Part shown: one piece after another, positions 25,070-33,831 of the stretch
Layout: every line of letters begins with the position of its first letter
Position numbering within the stretch: position 1 is the first letter of the stretch
Origin: an uncultured Ruminococcus sp.
GTDB lineage: Bacteria > Bacillota > Clostridia > Oscillospirales > Ruminococcaceae
DNA: 64,000 nt
Reading direction: 5' to 3'
NCBI GenBank assembly: GCA_910576995.1
Contig: CAJTLC010000004.1
Location: forward strand, 98,324 to 162,323
Position numbers and translations under genes: made by a program
Notes under the pieces: model-generated
What the model saw: the letters and a program-made list of their open reading frames with translations, nothing else
What the model was told of the DNA's origin: nothing
The model's database searches: none

Positions 25070-25714
25070 ATGAAAAGAAATATATTTGTCATTCTGTCCT
25101 GTCTTACCGCCGCGTTATCGTTCGGGGCTTTGTGGCTTTTGGTAAGCGACAAATTATATGGATATCCCGATAAATATCGGCTTGCGGCAATACTTGCAAT
25201 TCCCATATTTGCTATAATAGCGATTATATGTTATATTATCCAATCCGTTCTGAAAAATAAAGAGTGGAAGAAATTTTAGTCTGAGCATCCGGAAGAAGCC
25301 TATGCCATACAACAGCAGGTTCATGCCAAGAATTTGAACAATATCAGTGATTATGATATTTATCAGTTAAGCGTTATTCGCGGTAAGATAGGTTCTATTT
25401 TTGGAAGAATTATTGCCGCAGTCCTGCTTACCGCTTTTGGCGGAGGAAATGTGTTTATCTCATATATCTGGGTATCCTACAGTTGGTTTTTCATCAAACT
25501 CACCAGAAATTATATTATAGGAATAGTCATATGTTTAATAAGTGTAATTTACTTTGCGGATAAGATCACAAGCTTACCCGAGCCTTGGATGACAATATCG
25601 GCAACTGCTCTTATTGCGGGAGCTTTTATTATAGATCTGATAAACATTATTTGGTACATAGTTTTAAAAAATAAAATCAAGAAAGCAAAAATGGCGATCA
25701 GGAAACTATCCTGA
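25070..25714 (+). pseudogene. Multispanning membrane protein interrupted by an in-frame TAG
   Basis: The frame starts at 25070 (MKRNIFVILSCLTAALSFGA), encodes two membrane helices and ends at TAG 25277-25279. The same frame then continues SEHPEEAYAIQQQVHAKNLN and on through three or four further membrane helices to the TGA at 25712-25714. The continuous frame on both sides of one TAG argues for a recent nonsense mutation in one protein of 214 residues. A separate start at TTG 25334 for the second part has no ribosome site. No family is recognised. A strong promoter is still in place. Confidence 0.65.
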
Positions 25715-25746
25715 GAAGAAAAAATTGCTTTTCGGAATGCGAAATA

Positions 25747-25795
25747 AAATTAAAGGCAACACTGCATGAAGATCATGCGATGTTGCCCTTAATTT
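25747..25795. terminator. Bidirectional terminator hairpin
   Basis: AAATTAAAGGCAACACTGCATGA (25747-25769) pairs with 25773-25795 with few mismatches, making a 23-bp stem. It separates the membrane-protein pseudogene from the convergent remnant at 25794. Confidence 0.75.
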
Positions 25796-26161
25796 ATTTT
25801 ATTTTAAAAGTAACCTCCCAGTCTCCCGATTTATAGCCCTTTGATGTAAAAAATGCGCCGTAGAGGGAATAATCTTTAATTTCATCGTAGTCGATTGAAA
25901 AAAGACTTTCCTGATATTGATTTGCTTCGTTTTCGTCCCAAAATGAGACAGTAGAATAATTTTCAACTTTTTCACCGTCATTGTTAATGAGAGCAAGATG
26001 ACCGTGATTGTCATTTTGAAGAACATTGTCACAGCGTTGTTGGATATGCAGGATTCCGTCTACATATCCGACAGCGGTAATTTTTATGCCGTCGCAAGGA
26101 TCTGCCAGAGGAGTCTCGTTCGGGATAAGATACTGTAATATAAGTAACGAAACATCAATGC
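25794..26161 (-). pseudogene. C-terminal remnant of a secreted or membrane-anchored domain protein
   Basis: The minus-strand frame reads about 122 codons without a start codon. It includes GIKITAVGYVDGILHIQQRC, HGHLALINNDGEKVENYSTV, FSIDYDEIKDYSLYGAFF and GDWEVTFKIK to a TAA at 25794-25796. The style resembles the extracellular C-terminal domain of DUF4179/DUF5643 anti-sigma-like proteins. A TAA and AT-rich DNA precede it, so the 5' part has been lost. It would not be expressed as a normal protein. Confidence 0.55.
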
Positions 26162-26300
26162 AGGTTGCATAAAAAATAAATTTTTATTAGTGAACTTGTT
26201 TCAATTTTAAATAGGGTGACTATAGCTGTCCGTCGTCCGCGTACAAGCGTATTCACTAAAAACACAAGATATCTTTGCTTTTTTTCTATGTTTTTAACAA

Positions 26301-26363
26301 TTGATTTTTTGGGGAATTTGGCATATAATAGTAATTGACATAAAAATAACGATATACTATTAT
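26301..26363 (+). promoter_or_regulatory. Two tandem promoters for aspartokinase
   Basis: The first is TTGATT (26301-26306), 17 bases and TATAAT (26324-26329). The second is TTGACA (26335-26340), 17 bases and TATTAT (26358-26363), only 17 bases before the ATG. No lysine riboswitch is seen in this leader. Confidence 0.65.
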
Positions 26364-26380
26364 ATAAAGGTGGCTCGATT

Positions 26381-27715
26381 ATGGGAAATAAAGTTGTAAA
26401 ATTCGGCGGAAGCTCGCTTGCGGACGCCAATCAGATAAAAAAGGCTGCGGATATCATAAAGGCTGAGGAATGCCGCAGATACGTCGTTCCGTCCGCTCCG
26501 GGCAAGCGTTTTTCCGACGATATAAAAGTTACGGATATGCTGTACAAATGCTGTGAACTTGCAGGAAGCGGCGTTGATTTCAGCGAAGAATTTCAGCTTA
26601 TCAAAGACCGATACAATGGAATTATTGCCGATCTGGGCGTTGATATGAGCCTTGACGAGGAATTCAATACCATTGTTAAGGAACTGAAAGCGCGCCCTGC
26701 CAAGGATTACGCCGCAAGCCGAGGAGAATTCCTCAACGGTAAAATTCTTGCGAAGTATCTGGGCTATAATTTTGTAGACGCCGCCGACGTTATCGTGTTC
26801 GATACCAAGGGAACGCTCCTCCTCGACGAAACCGTAAAAGCTGTGCGCAGCCGTCTGAAAGGGCTTGACAACGCGGTTATTCCGGGATTTTACGGCAGAA
26901 CTACCGAGGGCGTTATCAAAACATTTTCGCGCGGAGGCTCGGACGTTACCGGTTCGATAATCGCCAACGCCGTAAATGCTGATATTTACGAAAACTGGAC
27001 GGACGTTTCGGGATTTTTAGTTGCCGATCCGCGTATCGTTGAGAATCCCGACGCTATCGAGACTATTACTTACCGCGAACTCCGCGAACTTGCATACATG
27101 GGAGCTTCCGTTCTGCACGAGGACGCAATTTTCCCCGTGCGCTCGGCAGGAATCCCCATAAATATCCGCAATACCAACAGACCCGGGGATAAGGGAACGA
27201 TGATAGTTTCCAACGACTATGATTTCAGCCGGGAAAGTCTTGGTCACACAATTACGGGAATCGCGGGTAAAAAGGGATTCAGCACGATTAATATCGAAAA
27301 GGCGATGATGAACAACGAACTTGGCTTTGGAATGAAAGTTCTGAACGTTCTCTACAGCAATGGCATTTCGTTCGAGCATATGCCGTCGGGTATAGATACG
27401 ATGAGCATTACGGTAGACAGCGCGAAGCTTGAACCCGTCCGTGAGAAAGTTCTTGCCGAGATTCGCCGCGAAGTTGCTCCCGATCATCTGGAGATAGAGG
27501 ACGGTATCGCGATTCTTGCAGTGGTCGGCAGAAGAATGAAAAATACGCGCGGCACGGTTGCAAGAGTTTTTGCAGCTATGGCTCATGCGCGCATTAATGT
27601 AAAGCTGATAGATCAGGGTTCAAGCGAACTGAATGTCATAATTGGAGTAAGCGAAAACGATTTGCCCGAAGCGATCAGACGTATCTACGATATGTTTATC
27701 AATTCGGAGAAGTAA
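26381..27715 (+). CDS. Aspartate kinase
   Basis: This 444-residue enzyme phosphorylates aspartate, the first step to lysine, threonine and methionine. The N-terminus VVKFGGSSLADANQIKKAAD is the aspartokinase signature. The kinase domain includes RGEFLNGKILAKYL and FSRGGSDVTGS. The C-terminus has two ACT domains (GKKGFSTINIEKAMMNNE and AVVGRRMKNTRGTVARVFAA) that bind amino-acid effectors. The ATG follows GGTGG. Which amino acid inhibits it cannot be told from sequence. Confidence 0.95.
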   Translation: MGNKVVKFGGSSLADANQIKKAADIIKAEECRRYVVPSAPGKRFSDDIKVTDMLYKCCELAGSGVDFSEEFQLIKDRYNGIIADLGVDMSLDEEFNTIVKELKARPAKDYAASRGEFLNGKILAKYLGYNFVDAADVIVFDTKGTLLLDETVKAVRSRLKGLDNAVIPGFYGRTTEGVIKTFSRGGSDVTGSIIANAVNADIYENWTDVSGFLVADPRIVENPDAIETITYRELRELAYMGASVLHEDAIFPVRSAGIPINIRNTNRPGDKGTMIVSNDYDFSRESLGHTITGIAGKKGFSTINIEKAMMNNELGFGMKVLNVLYSNGISFEHMPSGIDTMSITVDSAKLEPVREKVLAEIRREVAPDHLEIEDGIAILAVVGRRMKNTRGTVARVFAAMAHARINVKLIDQGSSELNVIIGVSENDLPEAIRRIYDMFINSEK

Positions 27716-27722
27716 GAATAAA

Positions 27723-27757
27723 AATATCCTGTACCCATTGGATACAGGATATTTTTT
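27723..27757 (+). terminator. Terminator of the aspartokinase gene
   Basis: AATATCCTGTA (27723-27733) pairs with TACAGGATATT (27743-27753), followed by TTTT. Confidence 0.88.
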
Positions 27758-27798
27758 ACAATAGACTTGTTCTGATACAGAAAAGATGATCTATGTAA

Positions 27799-28290
27799 TC
27801 AATAACTGCCTGCGCCTAAGACGGCTATACCAAGCATTGGCAGTACAAAAGCCAGAATCACCAGAATTAAGGTAATGACAAGCGTTACGCATATCAATGT
27901 TACCTGCATTTTTGCAAAATTTTTAGCTGACGGATCGTGCACGCAAAGCAGCATGATGATATGCCCGATTATCGGCAAAAATCCAAGCAGCAGCATCCAG
28001 CCGAACCATCCCCATGCCGAAGTAGGTTCCGGCTGCGGATTGAAATTACCCGGATAAATAGGCGGAGGAGGATTGTAAGCAGGCGGAGGATTATATGCCT
28101 GCGGAACGTTATATCCCTGATTTGAGCCGTAATTTGGAGCAGGATCTCCTCCGCGGACGGCGTTTTGATTTTTATTCAGATCTACGGGCGCAGCATTGAG
28201 ATCCTGAAAAGGCGTTTCCGACGAAGGACTGCCGCAGGTTGGGCAGAACTGACCATTAAAATCCGTTCCGCAATTGTAACATATTGACAT
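27799..28290 (-). CDS. Zinc-ribbon, proline-rich membrane protein
   Basis: The 163-residue protein begins MSICYNCGTDFNGQFCPTCG (zinc ribbon). A Pro/Tyr/Asn-rich linker follows (residues about 50-90, NPPPAYNPPPPIYP), then two membrane helices (WGWFGWMLLLGFLPIIGHII and VTLICVTLVITLILVILAFV) with a conserved-looking HDPSAKNFAKMQ loop. The layout resembles small DUF4870/TM2-like zinc-ribbon proteins, function unknown. GGGAGG precedes the ATG. Confidence 0.8.
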   Translation of the reverse strand: MSICYNCGTDFNGQFCPTCGSPSSETPFQDLNAAPVDLNKNQNAVRGGDPAPNYGSNQGYNVPQAYNPPPAYNPPPPIYPGNFNPQPEPTSAWGWFGWMLLLGFLPIIGHIIMLLCVHDPSAKNFAKMQVTLICVTLVITLILVILAFVLPMLGIAVLGAGSY

Positions 28291-28333
28291 AATATAAACC
28301 TCCCTAAGAGCCTAAAAAGCTCTTTGTATCGCG

Positions 28334-28372
28334 TTAGAGTGTGGTTACATCTTTTATGTGAACACACTCTAA
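28334..28372. repeat. Perfect-arm palindrome in the leader of the zinc-ribbon gene
   Basis: TTAGAGTGTGGTTAC (28334-28348) pairs with GTGAACACACTCTAA (28358-28372) with one mismatch. On the minus strand its arm is nearly the same as the arm at 34592 and resembles the arms of the dispersed repeats. It looks like a copy that has lost its core. It also overlaps the expected transcription start of the downstream gene and could act as an operator. Confidence 0.65.
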
Positions 28373-28373
28373 T

Positions 28374-28403
28374 ATTATATCATATTACGGAATCAAAAAT
28401 CAA
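28374..28403 (-). promoter_or_regulatory. Promoter for the 27799-28290 gene
   Basis: On the minus strand, TTGATT (28398-28403), 18 bases and TATAAT (28374-28379), directly abutting the palindrome at 28334-28372. Confidence 0.55.
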
Positions 28404-28445
28404 TAGTCAATTTAAATGATAATAAATAAGAAGTTTCGTCTAAAA

Positions 28446-29249
28446 TTACTCAAAAGCGTCAAGAAATGAATGATATTCATCGCCGATATGATACGATATA
28501 ATCTTGCGGAGATCAACGTTATGCGCGCTTCGGAAAATATTCATATCAACAGCCGGATTCGTCCTGCGCAATTGGCGTAGCAATTCCTTGATCTCTCCGC
28601 GCTTGGAGCCTTCAATATCCGATCTTGCGGTAACGCTGCATGCGCACCGCGTAAATTCCAGCCTGTTATCCTGCGCCCAGCTTATAATATCATTTTCGCG
28701 GACAAGGTAAAGAGGGCGGATAAGCCGTATACCAGCGTAATTCTTACTCTCCAGCTGCGGCAGCATCGTCTGCATCTGCGAACCGTAAAGCATACTCATC
28801 AGCGTAGTTTCAATAACATCGTCGAAATGATGACCCAGCGCTATTTTATTGCAACCCAATTCCTGCGCTGTTTTATACAGCCAGCCCCGCCGAAGCCTCG
28901 AACATAAAAAGCAGGGATGTTTTTTTTCACTTCTGACTGTTTCGAATATATGCGTTGAAAAATATTTTGCGGGCAAATCAAGCTTTTCAGCATTTTCGCG
29001 AATTTTGCGCATGGCTTCTTCATCATAGCCGGGATTCATTACTATATATTCGGCTGAAAACGGAATCTCATGATTCATGCACAATCGCTTCAGGCACACC
29101 GCCATTGTCATGGAATCCTTGCCGCCCGAAATACATACGGCTATCTTATCGCCGTCGGAGATCAGCTTGTAATCGCGTATTCCGCGACGAAATTTCGTCC
29201 ATATTGTTTTGTTGTACTTCTTGAAAACGGATTCTTCAAATTGATTCAT
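28446..29249 (-). CDS. TtcA-like tRNA thiolation protein (PP-loop ATPase)
   Basis: The 267-residue protein has the PP-loop IAVCISGGKDSMTMAVCLKR near residue 35. It also has CFLCSRLRRGWLY (a CxxC pair) near residue 112, ALGHHFDDVIETTLMSMLYG near 140 and a later Cys-containing TRCACSV. This matches the TtcA/TilS superfamily of ATP-dependent tRNA-thiolating enzymes. TtcA makes 2-thiocytidine at tRNA position 32 with an Fe-S cluster. The gene follows the dockerin protein by 3 bases, so it is translated from the same transcript. Which tRNA base is modified is not provable here. Confidence 0.85.
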   Translation of the reverse strand: MNQFEESVFKKYNKTIWTKFRRGIRDYKLISDGDKIAVCISGGKDSMTMAVCLKRLCMNHEIPFSAEYIVMNPGYDEEAMRKIRENAEKLDLPAKYFSTHIFETVRSEKKHPCFLCSRLRRGWLYKTAQELGCNKIALGHHFDDVIETTLMSMLYGSQMQTMLPQLESKNYAGIRLIRPLYLVRENDIISWAQDNRLEFTRCACSVTARSDIEGSKRGEIKELLRQLRRTNPAVDMNIFRSAHNVDLRKIISYHIGDEYHSFLDAFE

Positions 29250-29252
29250 ATC

Positions 29253-30647
29253 TTATTTCTGATTCATCCATACAGACATATCTTCGATTATTCCGCCTGT
29301 CGAAAGATATGCGTAAAAACTGAGTATCAGCGACGAGTCCATAGGCGATATTTCGCCATTGTTGTCAACGTCGTAAATGTAGAAATTTTCATCTGTAATG
29401 CCGCACATTTCGTAAGTTCCGCCTGTTGAAAGCACGGCGTATGCCACAAGAGCCATTGACGCGTCAAGAGGGCTTATTTCGCCGTCGCCGCTTGTATCGC
29501 CGACTCTTCTGCTGACAGGCGGTACAACGTTCGTTGTGACTGTCGTAGTTGCAGGCGGCTCAGAGGTAGTCGTGGTTGTAGTGGTGGAAGTTGTCGACGT
29601 AGTCGTAGAAGTTGAAGTAGCGGTTGAGGTAGTCGAGGTAGTCGTAGAAGTAGAAGTAGTGGTGTAAGTGGTCGGTGAGGTTGTGGAAGTTGTTTTAGGG
29701 GTCGTTGTAGTTATCGGCGGCGGAAGTGTAGTCGCAGGTTGTTTTCTATACCACATTATTGAGAAAAATGGCGGATTTTCGCTAATTGTAAATGTATTGT
29801 CCGGCTCTTTCATATAACCGTCGGGAACTGCTTCATTGCAGAGCGTGTAAGTGCCGCTTTCAAGAAAAACCATAGTTTCGGAAGTGCCGCTTATCCACAT
29901 CAGCGAATCTCCACTGCCTTGTATAAGAGTTGCTTCGTTTCTCAAGCTTATCTGATTTTCCTCAAACGTTATCGGAGTACCGTCTGCTTTAACACCACTA
30001 AGTTTAAAAGTTACTCCTTTTAAAGGCGTTTGAGTTTCATCATCTAAAGTTAAAAATTGATAATCATATCTTTTGGCGCTCGGGGCTTCTTCATCAGGCA
30101 GCGCGATAAAACTTCTGCCGTAACTTCTCGCATAAGTTTCGGCAGTCGAACCGCTGTAACCATATATCACGGCTTCTTCTGGGATAGACGATTCTCCTGC
30201 GATCTGGCAGTCGCGGCTGTAAATCGTAACTGTAGTTATGCCGAAACAATTCATAAACGCGCCGTCTTCGAGATATTTAAGACTTTTCGGCAGCGTGACC
30301 GAAGTCAGACCCGTACAATTAGCAAACGCCATAAAATCTATAGAAGTAAGGGTGTCGGGCAGATTAACGGCAGTTATCGCCGGTTGATCCTGAAACGCCT
30401 GCATCATAATATCCGTTACGGGAAATCCTCCGATATCCGATGGGATGTTCAGCACGCCCGACGGGGATTTTGCCATAGAAATTTTAATATTAGCGCCCAT
30501 ATTCACATAAGTGAATTCGTCGGTCTCGCCTCTCGTATACGCGTTTGCAGTCATCACATACTGCGTATTGCCGAGGGAAAGAGTCGGTAAAAAATTGCCT
30601 ATAAGCGTACAGGCTGCCGTTGCCGCAATAAATTTCTTTATTATCAT
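29253..30647 (-). CDS. Secreted leucine-rich-repeat / SpaA-like / dockerin protein
   Basis: The 464-residue protein starts with a signal peptide (MIIKKFIAATAACTLIGNFLPT). BspA-type leucine-rich repeats follow (about residues 65-150: AITAVNLPDTLTSIDFMAFA), then a SpaA/Cna_B-like beta-sandwich (about 195-305). A Thr/Ser-rich linker of about 75 residues precedes a C-terminal type I dockerin with two Ca-binding repeats (GDTSGDGEISPLDAS and DVDNNGEISPMDSS). The dockerin implies attachment to a cohesin scaffold, as in ruminococcal cellulosome-like systems. Its start overlaps the stop of the glycosyltransferase gene by one base. Confidence 0.88.
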   Translation of the reverse strand: MIIKKFIAATAACTLIGNFLPTLSLGNTQYVMTANAYTRGETDEFTYVNMGANIKISMAKSPSGVLNIPSDIGGFPVTDIMMQAFQDQPAITAVNLPDTLTSIDFMAFANCTGLTSVTLPKSLKYLEDGAFMNCFGITTVTIYSRDCQIAGESSIPEEAVIYGYSGSTAETYARSYGRSFIALPDEEAPSAKRYDYQFLTLDDETQTPLKGVTFKLSGVKADGTPITFEENQISLRNEATLIQGSGDSLMWISGTSETMVFLESGTYTLCNEAVPDGYMKEPDNTFTISENPPFFSIMWYRKQPATTLPPPITTTTPKTTSTTSPTTYTTTSTSTTTSTTSTATSTSTTTSTTSTTTTTTTSEPPATTTVTTNVVPPVSRRVGDTSGDGEISPLDASMALVAYAVLSTGGTYEMCGITDENFYIYDVDNNGEISPMDSSLILSFYAYLSTGGIIEDMSVWMNQK

Positions 30648-31636
30648 TATTTTTCCTCCGAAATATTTTCCGATTCTGAATTATTTATAAAATCTGCAAC
30701 AATATAACGGGGACGATGTTTGACTTCGGCGTAAATTTTTCCGACGTACTCCCCGATAATTCCAAGAGCCAGAAGCTGCAAACCGCCGATGAACCAGATA
30801 GAGCAGACCGTACTTGACCAGCCAAGTTCTGATTTACCCATAAATTTGACGACGATAGTCCACAGCATTGCCAAAACGCTGATGACAGACATGATAAATC
30901 CCATAGCGGTAATCAGTTTAAGCGGCTTTGTACTGAATGAAGTTATGCCGTTTATGGCGAAAGAGAGCATTTTTTTAAGGGGGTATTTGCTTTCGCCGGC
31001 GAATCTTTCATGACGTTCGTAATAAACGTTGCAGCTTTGAAAGCCGATAAGCGGCACAAGCCCGCGCAGGAAAAGATTTACTTCCTTATATTCCGCAAGT
31101 TCGCAAAGAACGCGGCTGCTCATCAGGCGGAAATCGGCATGGTTGTACACCACGTCCGCGCCCATTATCTTCATGAATTTATAAAAGCCTTCCGCTGTGA
31201 ATTTCTTGAAAAAAGTATCGGTTTTACGCGCGCTTCTTACGCCGTATACGACCTGATTTCCTTCAAGATATTTTTCAACCATAGCGTCAATGGCGTTGAT
31301 GTCGTCCTGAAGGTCGGCGTCCATAGATATCGCCATATCGCATATGTCCTTGACAGTCATAAGACCGGCAAGAACGGCGTTCTGATGACCGCTGTTGCGG
31401 GCAAGGTTTATTCCCGAAAAAAAACGCGGTTCGGCATTGTGAAGTTCGCTGATTATCTGCCACGTTTTATCCCGCGAACCGTCGTTAACAAAAACTATTC
31501 TGCTTTCGGATGAGATCAATCCGCTGCCTATCAGCTGCTCGTATTTAACTTTCAGCTGTTTCGCGGTCTCATAAAGAACCTCTTCCTCGTTATAGCATGG
31601 TATGACCATGTACAGCGTATTGCTTTTTTCTGTCAT
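30647..31636 (-). CDS. GT2-family membrane glycosyltransferase (GtrB/DPM1-like)
   Basis: The 329-residue protein has a GT-A domain beginning YMVIPCYNEEEVLYETAKQL, with FVNDGSRDKTW, MDADLQDDINAIDAM (D-x-D-type) and YGVRSARKTDTFFKK. Two C-terminal membrane helices and a polar tail follow. This is the architecture of polyisoprenyl-phosphate sugar transferases such as GtrB and YkoT, which load glucose-like sugars onto undecaprenyl phosphate on the inner face. The lipid-linked sugar could serve surface-polymer or protein glycosylation, matching the Thr/Ser-rich linker of the overlapping dockerin gene. That link is inference. Confidence 0.88.
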   Translation of the reverse strand: MTEKSNTLYMVIPCYNEEEVLYETAKQLKVKYEQLIGSGLISSESRIVFVNDGSRDKTWQIISELHNAEPRFFSGINLARNSGHQNAVLAGLMTVKDICDMAISMDADLQDDINAIDAMVEKYLEGNQVVYGVRSARKTDTFFKKFTAEGFYKFMKIMGADVVYNHADFRLMSSRVLCELAEYKEVNLFLRGLVPLIGFQSCNVYYERHERFAGESKYPLKKMLSFAINGITSFSTKPLKLITAMGFIMSVISVLAMLWTIVVKFMGKSELGWSSTVCSIWFIGGLQLLALGIIGEYVGKIYAEVKHRPRYIVADFINNSESENISEEK

Positions 31637-31728
31637 TTATGTCACTCCAATTCTGTATTGTCTCGCCGCTACAGTCAACCTGATCTTTCAAACAGACAGA
31701 CTGTACGCTTTCCTCTGGAAAGTATTGA

Positions 31729-31947
31729 TCACTTTTTGCCAAAAATTCCGCCAAGCTTGTCCCCGATACTGTCAAGGCTGATTTTTGCCTTTGCGCCGTC
31801 GATTACCTTATTTATCTGATCGTCGGGGAGATCGACGCCGATAATGCTCTCAACAGCCTTAACAGGCTCTTTTTTGAACTTTTCGGCGAAATCCTTATCG
31901 TTTTTCACCTTGGATACGAGTTCTTCAATCTTTGCTTTGATATCCAT
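31729..31947 (-). CDS. Small protein with leader-peptide-like region (72 aa)
   Basis: The ATG at 31947 follows AGAGGTAA. The sequence MDIKAKIEELVSKVKNDKDF continues with a lysine-rich helix, KEPVKAVESIIGVDLPDD and a Gly-rich basic tail (DKLGGIFGKK). The pattern D..F...F..eP..A.e...G.dlP resembles the helical leader of Nif11/nitrile-hydratase-type precursor peptides. There is no Gly-Gly cleavage site followed by a Cys-rich core and no maturation enzyme nearby, so this is weak. It may simply be a small abundant cytosolic protein. It lies upstream of the glycosyltransferase operon. Confidence 0.55.
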   Translation of the reverse strand: MDIKAKIEELVSKVKNDKDFAEKFKKEPVKAVESIIGVDLPDDQINKVIDGAKAKISLDSIGDKLGGIFGKK

Positions 31948-31975
31948 AATATTACCTCTTTTCAGTAATTTAGGC

Positions 31976-32003
31976 AAAACCGCACAATTTTTTGTGCGGT
32001 TTT
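31976..32003 (-). terminator. Terminator hairpin between 32.0-kb remnant and small gene
   Basis: AAAACCGCACAA (31976-31987) pairs with TTGTGCGGTTTT (31992-32003). On the minus strand it follows putP and the remnant at 32053 and precedes the small gene. Confidence 0.75.
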
Positions 32004-32052
32004 ACTTTTATACTATTATATATCATATGGTAGGATTTGTCAATCGTGTAAA

Positions 32053-32245
32053 TTAATTTTTCACATTGTTATCGTTTAAGCTGTTGTAGTGTGCGATGCA
32101 CTTTTCAGCATACTCAACCGTTGCGCCGTCGTCAATAAAAATTGAAACAGCCATTTCTTCCTTAAAAAGCGATGTTGAATCAAATTTTCCATTGGCAAAC
32201 CAACCGTTTTCATCAGTTTGCAGATCTCTTTATAATATTTATCTT
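32053..32245 (-). pseudogene. Short coding remnant
   Basis: The minus-strand frame reads LQTDENGWFANGKFDSTSLF, then KEEMAVSIFIDDGATVEYAE and KCIAHYNSLNDNNVKN to a TAA at 32053-32055. It looks protein-like, but it has no proper start and ribosome site (the internal ATG at MAVSIF is possible). The sequence just upstream (DKDKYYKEICKLM) is protein-like in another frame. It looks like the frameshifted start of a longer family that I cannot name. Confidence 0.35.
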
Positions 32246-32252
32246 TGTCACC

Positions 32253-33788
32253 TTAATTCTTCATCTCGGCAGATACGCTTTCGAACTCTTCGACAATTTC
32301 CTTTTCAGGAGCGGGAGTGCAGAGTGAAACGATGATTATAACTGCAAGAGCCGCGATAAATGCGGGAAGAAGCTCATATATCGCGAAAACTCCGCCGAGC
32401 TTGCTGATAACGAATTTCCACAAAAATACCATGACAGCGCCGACTATCATTCCCGAAATTGCGCCGTATTTATTGGATCTCTTCCAGAAAAGCGACGTAA
32501 GCATTACAGGGCCGAAAGTTGCTCCGAATCCTGCCCATGCGAATGAAACTATACGGAATACCGAGCTGTCGCTGTTCCATGCAAGCACAACGCCAAGAAT
32601 CGCAATAACCATAAGCACTACTCGTGCAATAAGCATGGACTGTTTTTCCGTAAGTTTTATGCCGAATACGCCCTTGATGATGTTTTCGGACATACTTGAA
32701 GAAGCCGCGAGAAGCTGCGAATCAGAAGTTGACATCGTGCAGGCGAGGATTCCCGCAAATACAAGACCTGCGATTATTGCCAGCAGCGCGTTCTTTTCGC
32801 TCATAAACTGCGCTATCTTGATGATTATCTTCTCGGAATTGCTGCCGTCGAGAACTTCAAGGCTGCCTGCTTTCGTAATAGCGTTGCCGATAAATCCGAT
32901 GAAAATTGCGACTGCCATTGAAATTACGACCCATACGGAAGCAATTCTTCTGGAAGTTTTGATCTTGTTTTTATCTTCAATAGCCATAAAGCGGAGAAGA
33001 ACGTGCGGCATTCCGAAATAGCCAAGTCCCCACGCCATAAGGGATGCTATCGTAAGCAGCGAATATTTATTCGAACCGCCCGTTCCGAGATCGTGGATAT
33101 GCATCAGCGAGAAATAGCCGGGAATCTCCTTGGCGTTGTCGATAACATTGCCAAGTCCGCCTGCCGTAAATACGCCGAAAATAACGATGCTTATCAGAGC
33201 TATTGTCATTATTATGCTTTGGATAAGGTCTGTAAAGCTTGCCGCAAGAAATCCGCCCGTGCAGGTGTAGGCGATGATAATTATTGCGCTGACGATCATT
33301 GCCGTATGATATTCCCAGCCGAAAAGTTCGCTGAAAAGCTTTCCGCAGGCTGAAAATCCCGAAGCCGTATACGGTATGAAAAATATCAGGATTATCAAAG
33401 CCGTTATTCCCATTAGAGCCTTTTTGTCGCGGTAGCGATTAGCGAAAAAATCGGGAAGCGTGATAGCGTTGCACCGATGCGTATAAATTCGCAGTCTTTT
33501 TGCAACTATCAGCCAGTTTACATATGTACCTACCGCCAGTCCGAGAGCCGTCCAGCCCGCTTCCGCTCCGCCCGTAAGATATGCAACTCCGGGAAGTCCC
33601 ATAAGCAGCCAGCTGCTCATGTCGGAAGCTTCCGCGCTCATGGCAGTTACTATCGGACCAAGCTTTCTGCCTCCGAGGTAAAAGTCGCCGACGTTGGAAT
33701 TCTTCTTCGAAAAAACAACGCCGATGATAACCATTATTGCAAGATAAGCGACAATGGTTATCAGAATGATGATTGTTGAGTTTGTCAT
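32253..33788 (-). CDS. putP: Sodium/proline symporter
   Basis: The 511-residue transporter has about 13 membrane helices and SSS-family motifs: VGDFYLGGRKLGPIVTAMSA near residue 35, ASDMSSWLLMGLPG, NALTLPDFFANRY-type sequence (NAITLPDFFANRYRDKK) and ACTMSTSDSQLLAASSSMSE (Na-site residues) near residue 350. These fit PutP, which imports proline with sodium. The ATG follows AAAGGAG. Two palindromic repeat elements lie in the region upstream. Substrate assignment relies on overall similarity to PutP rather than other SSS members. Confidence 0.9.
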   Translation of the reverse strand: MTNSTIIILITIVAYLAIMVIIGVVFSKKNSNVGDFYLGGRKLGPIVTAMSAEASDMSSWLLMGLPGVAYLTGGAEAGWTALGLAVGTYVNWLIVAKRLRIYTHRCNAITLPDFFANRYRDKKALMGITALIILIFFIPYTASGFSACGKLFSELFGWEYHTAMIVSAIIIIAYTCTGGFLAASFTDLIQSIIMTIALISIVIFGVFTAGGLGNVIDNAKEIPGYFSLMHIHDLGTGGSNKYSLLTIASLMAWGLGYFGMPHVLLRFMAIEDKNKIKTSRRIASVWVVISMAVAIFIGFIGNAITKAGSLEVLDGSNSEKIIIKIAQFMSEKNALLAIIAGLVFAGILACTMSTSDSQLLAASSSMSENIIKGVFGIKLTEKQSMLIARVVLMVIAILGVVLAWNSDSSVFRIVSFAWAGFGATFGPVMLTSLFWKRSNKYGAISGMIVGAVMVFLWKFVISKLGGVFAIYELLPAFIAALAVIIIVSLCTPAPEKEIVEEFESVSAEMKN

Positions 33789-33831
33789 AATTTACTCCTT
33801 TACATTTTTTGATAGTACAGTCTGCCTTTAT

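Noticed and set aside
26165..26380. Lysine riboswitch before aspartokinase
   Set aside because: The leader after either promoter is too short for an L box and no conserved elements were found.
29530..29720. Microsatellite or CRISPR-like repeat
   Set aside because: The repetitive DNA is simply the Thr/Ser linker codons of the dockerin protein.
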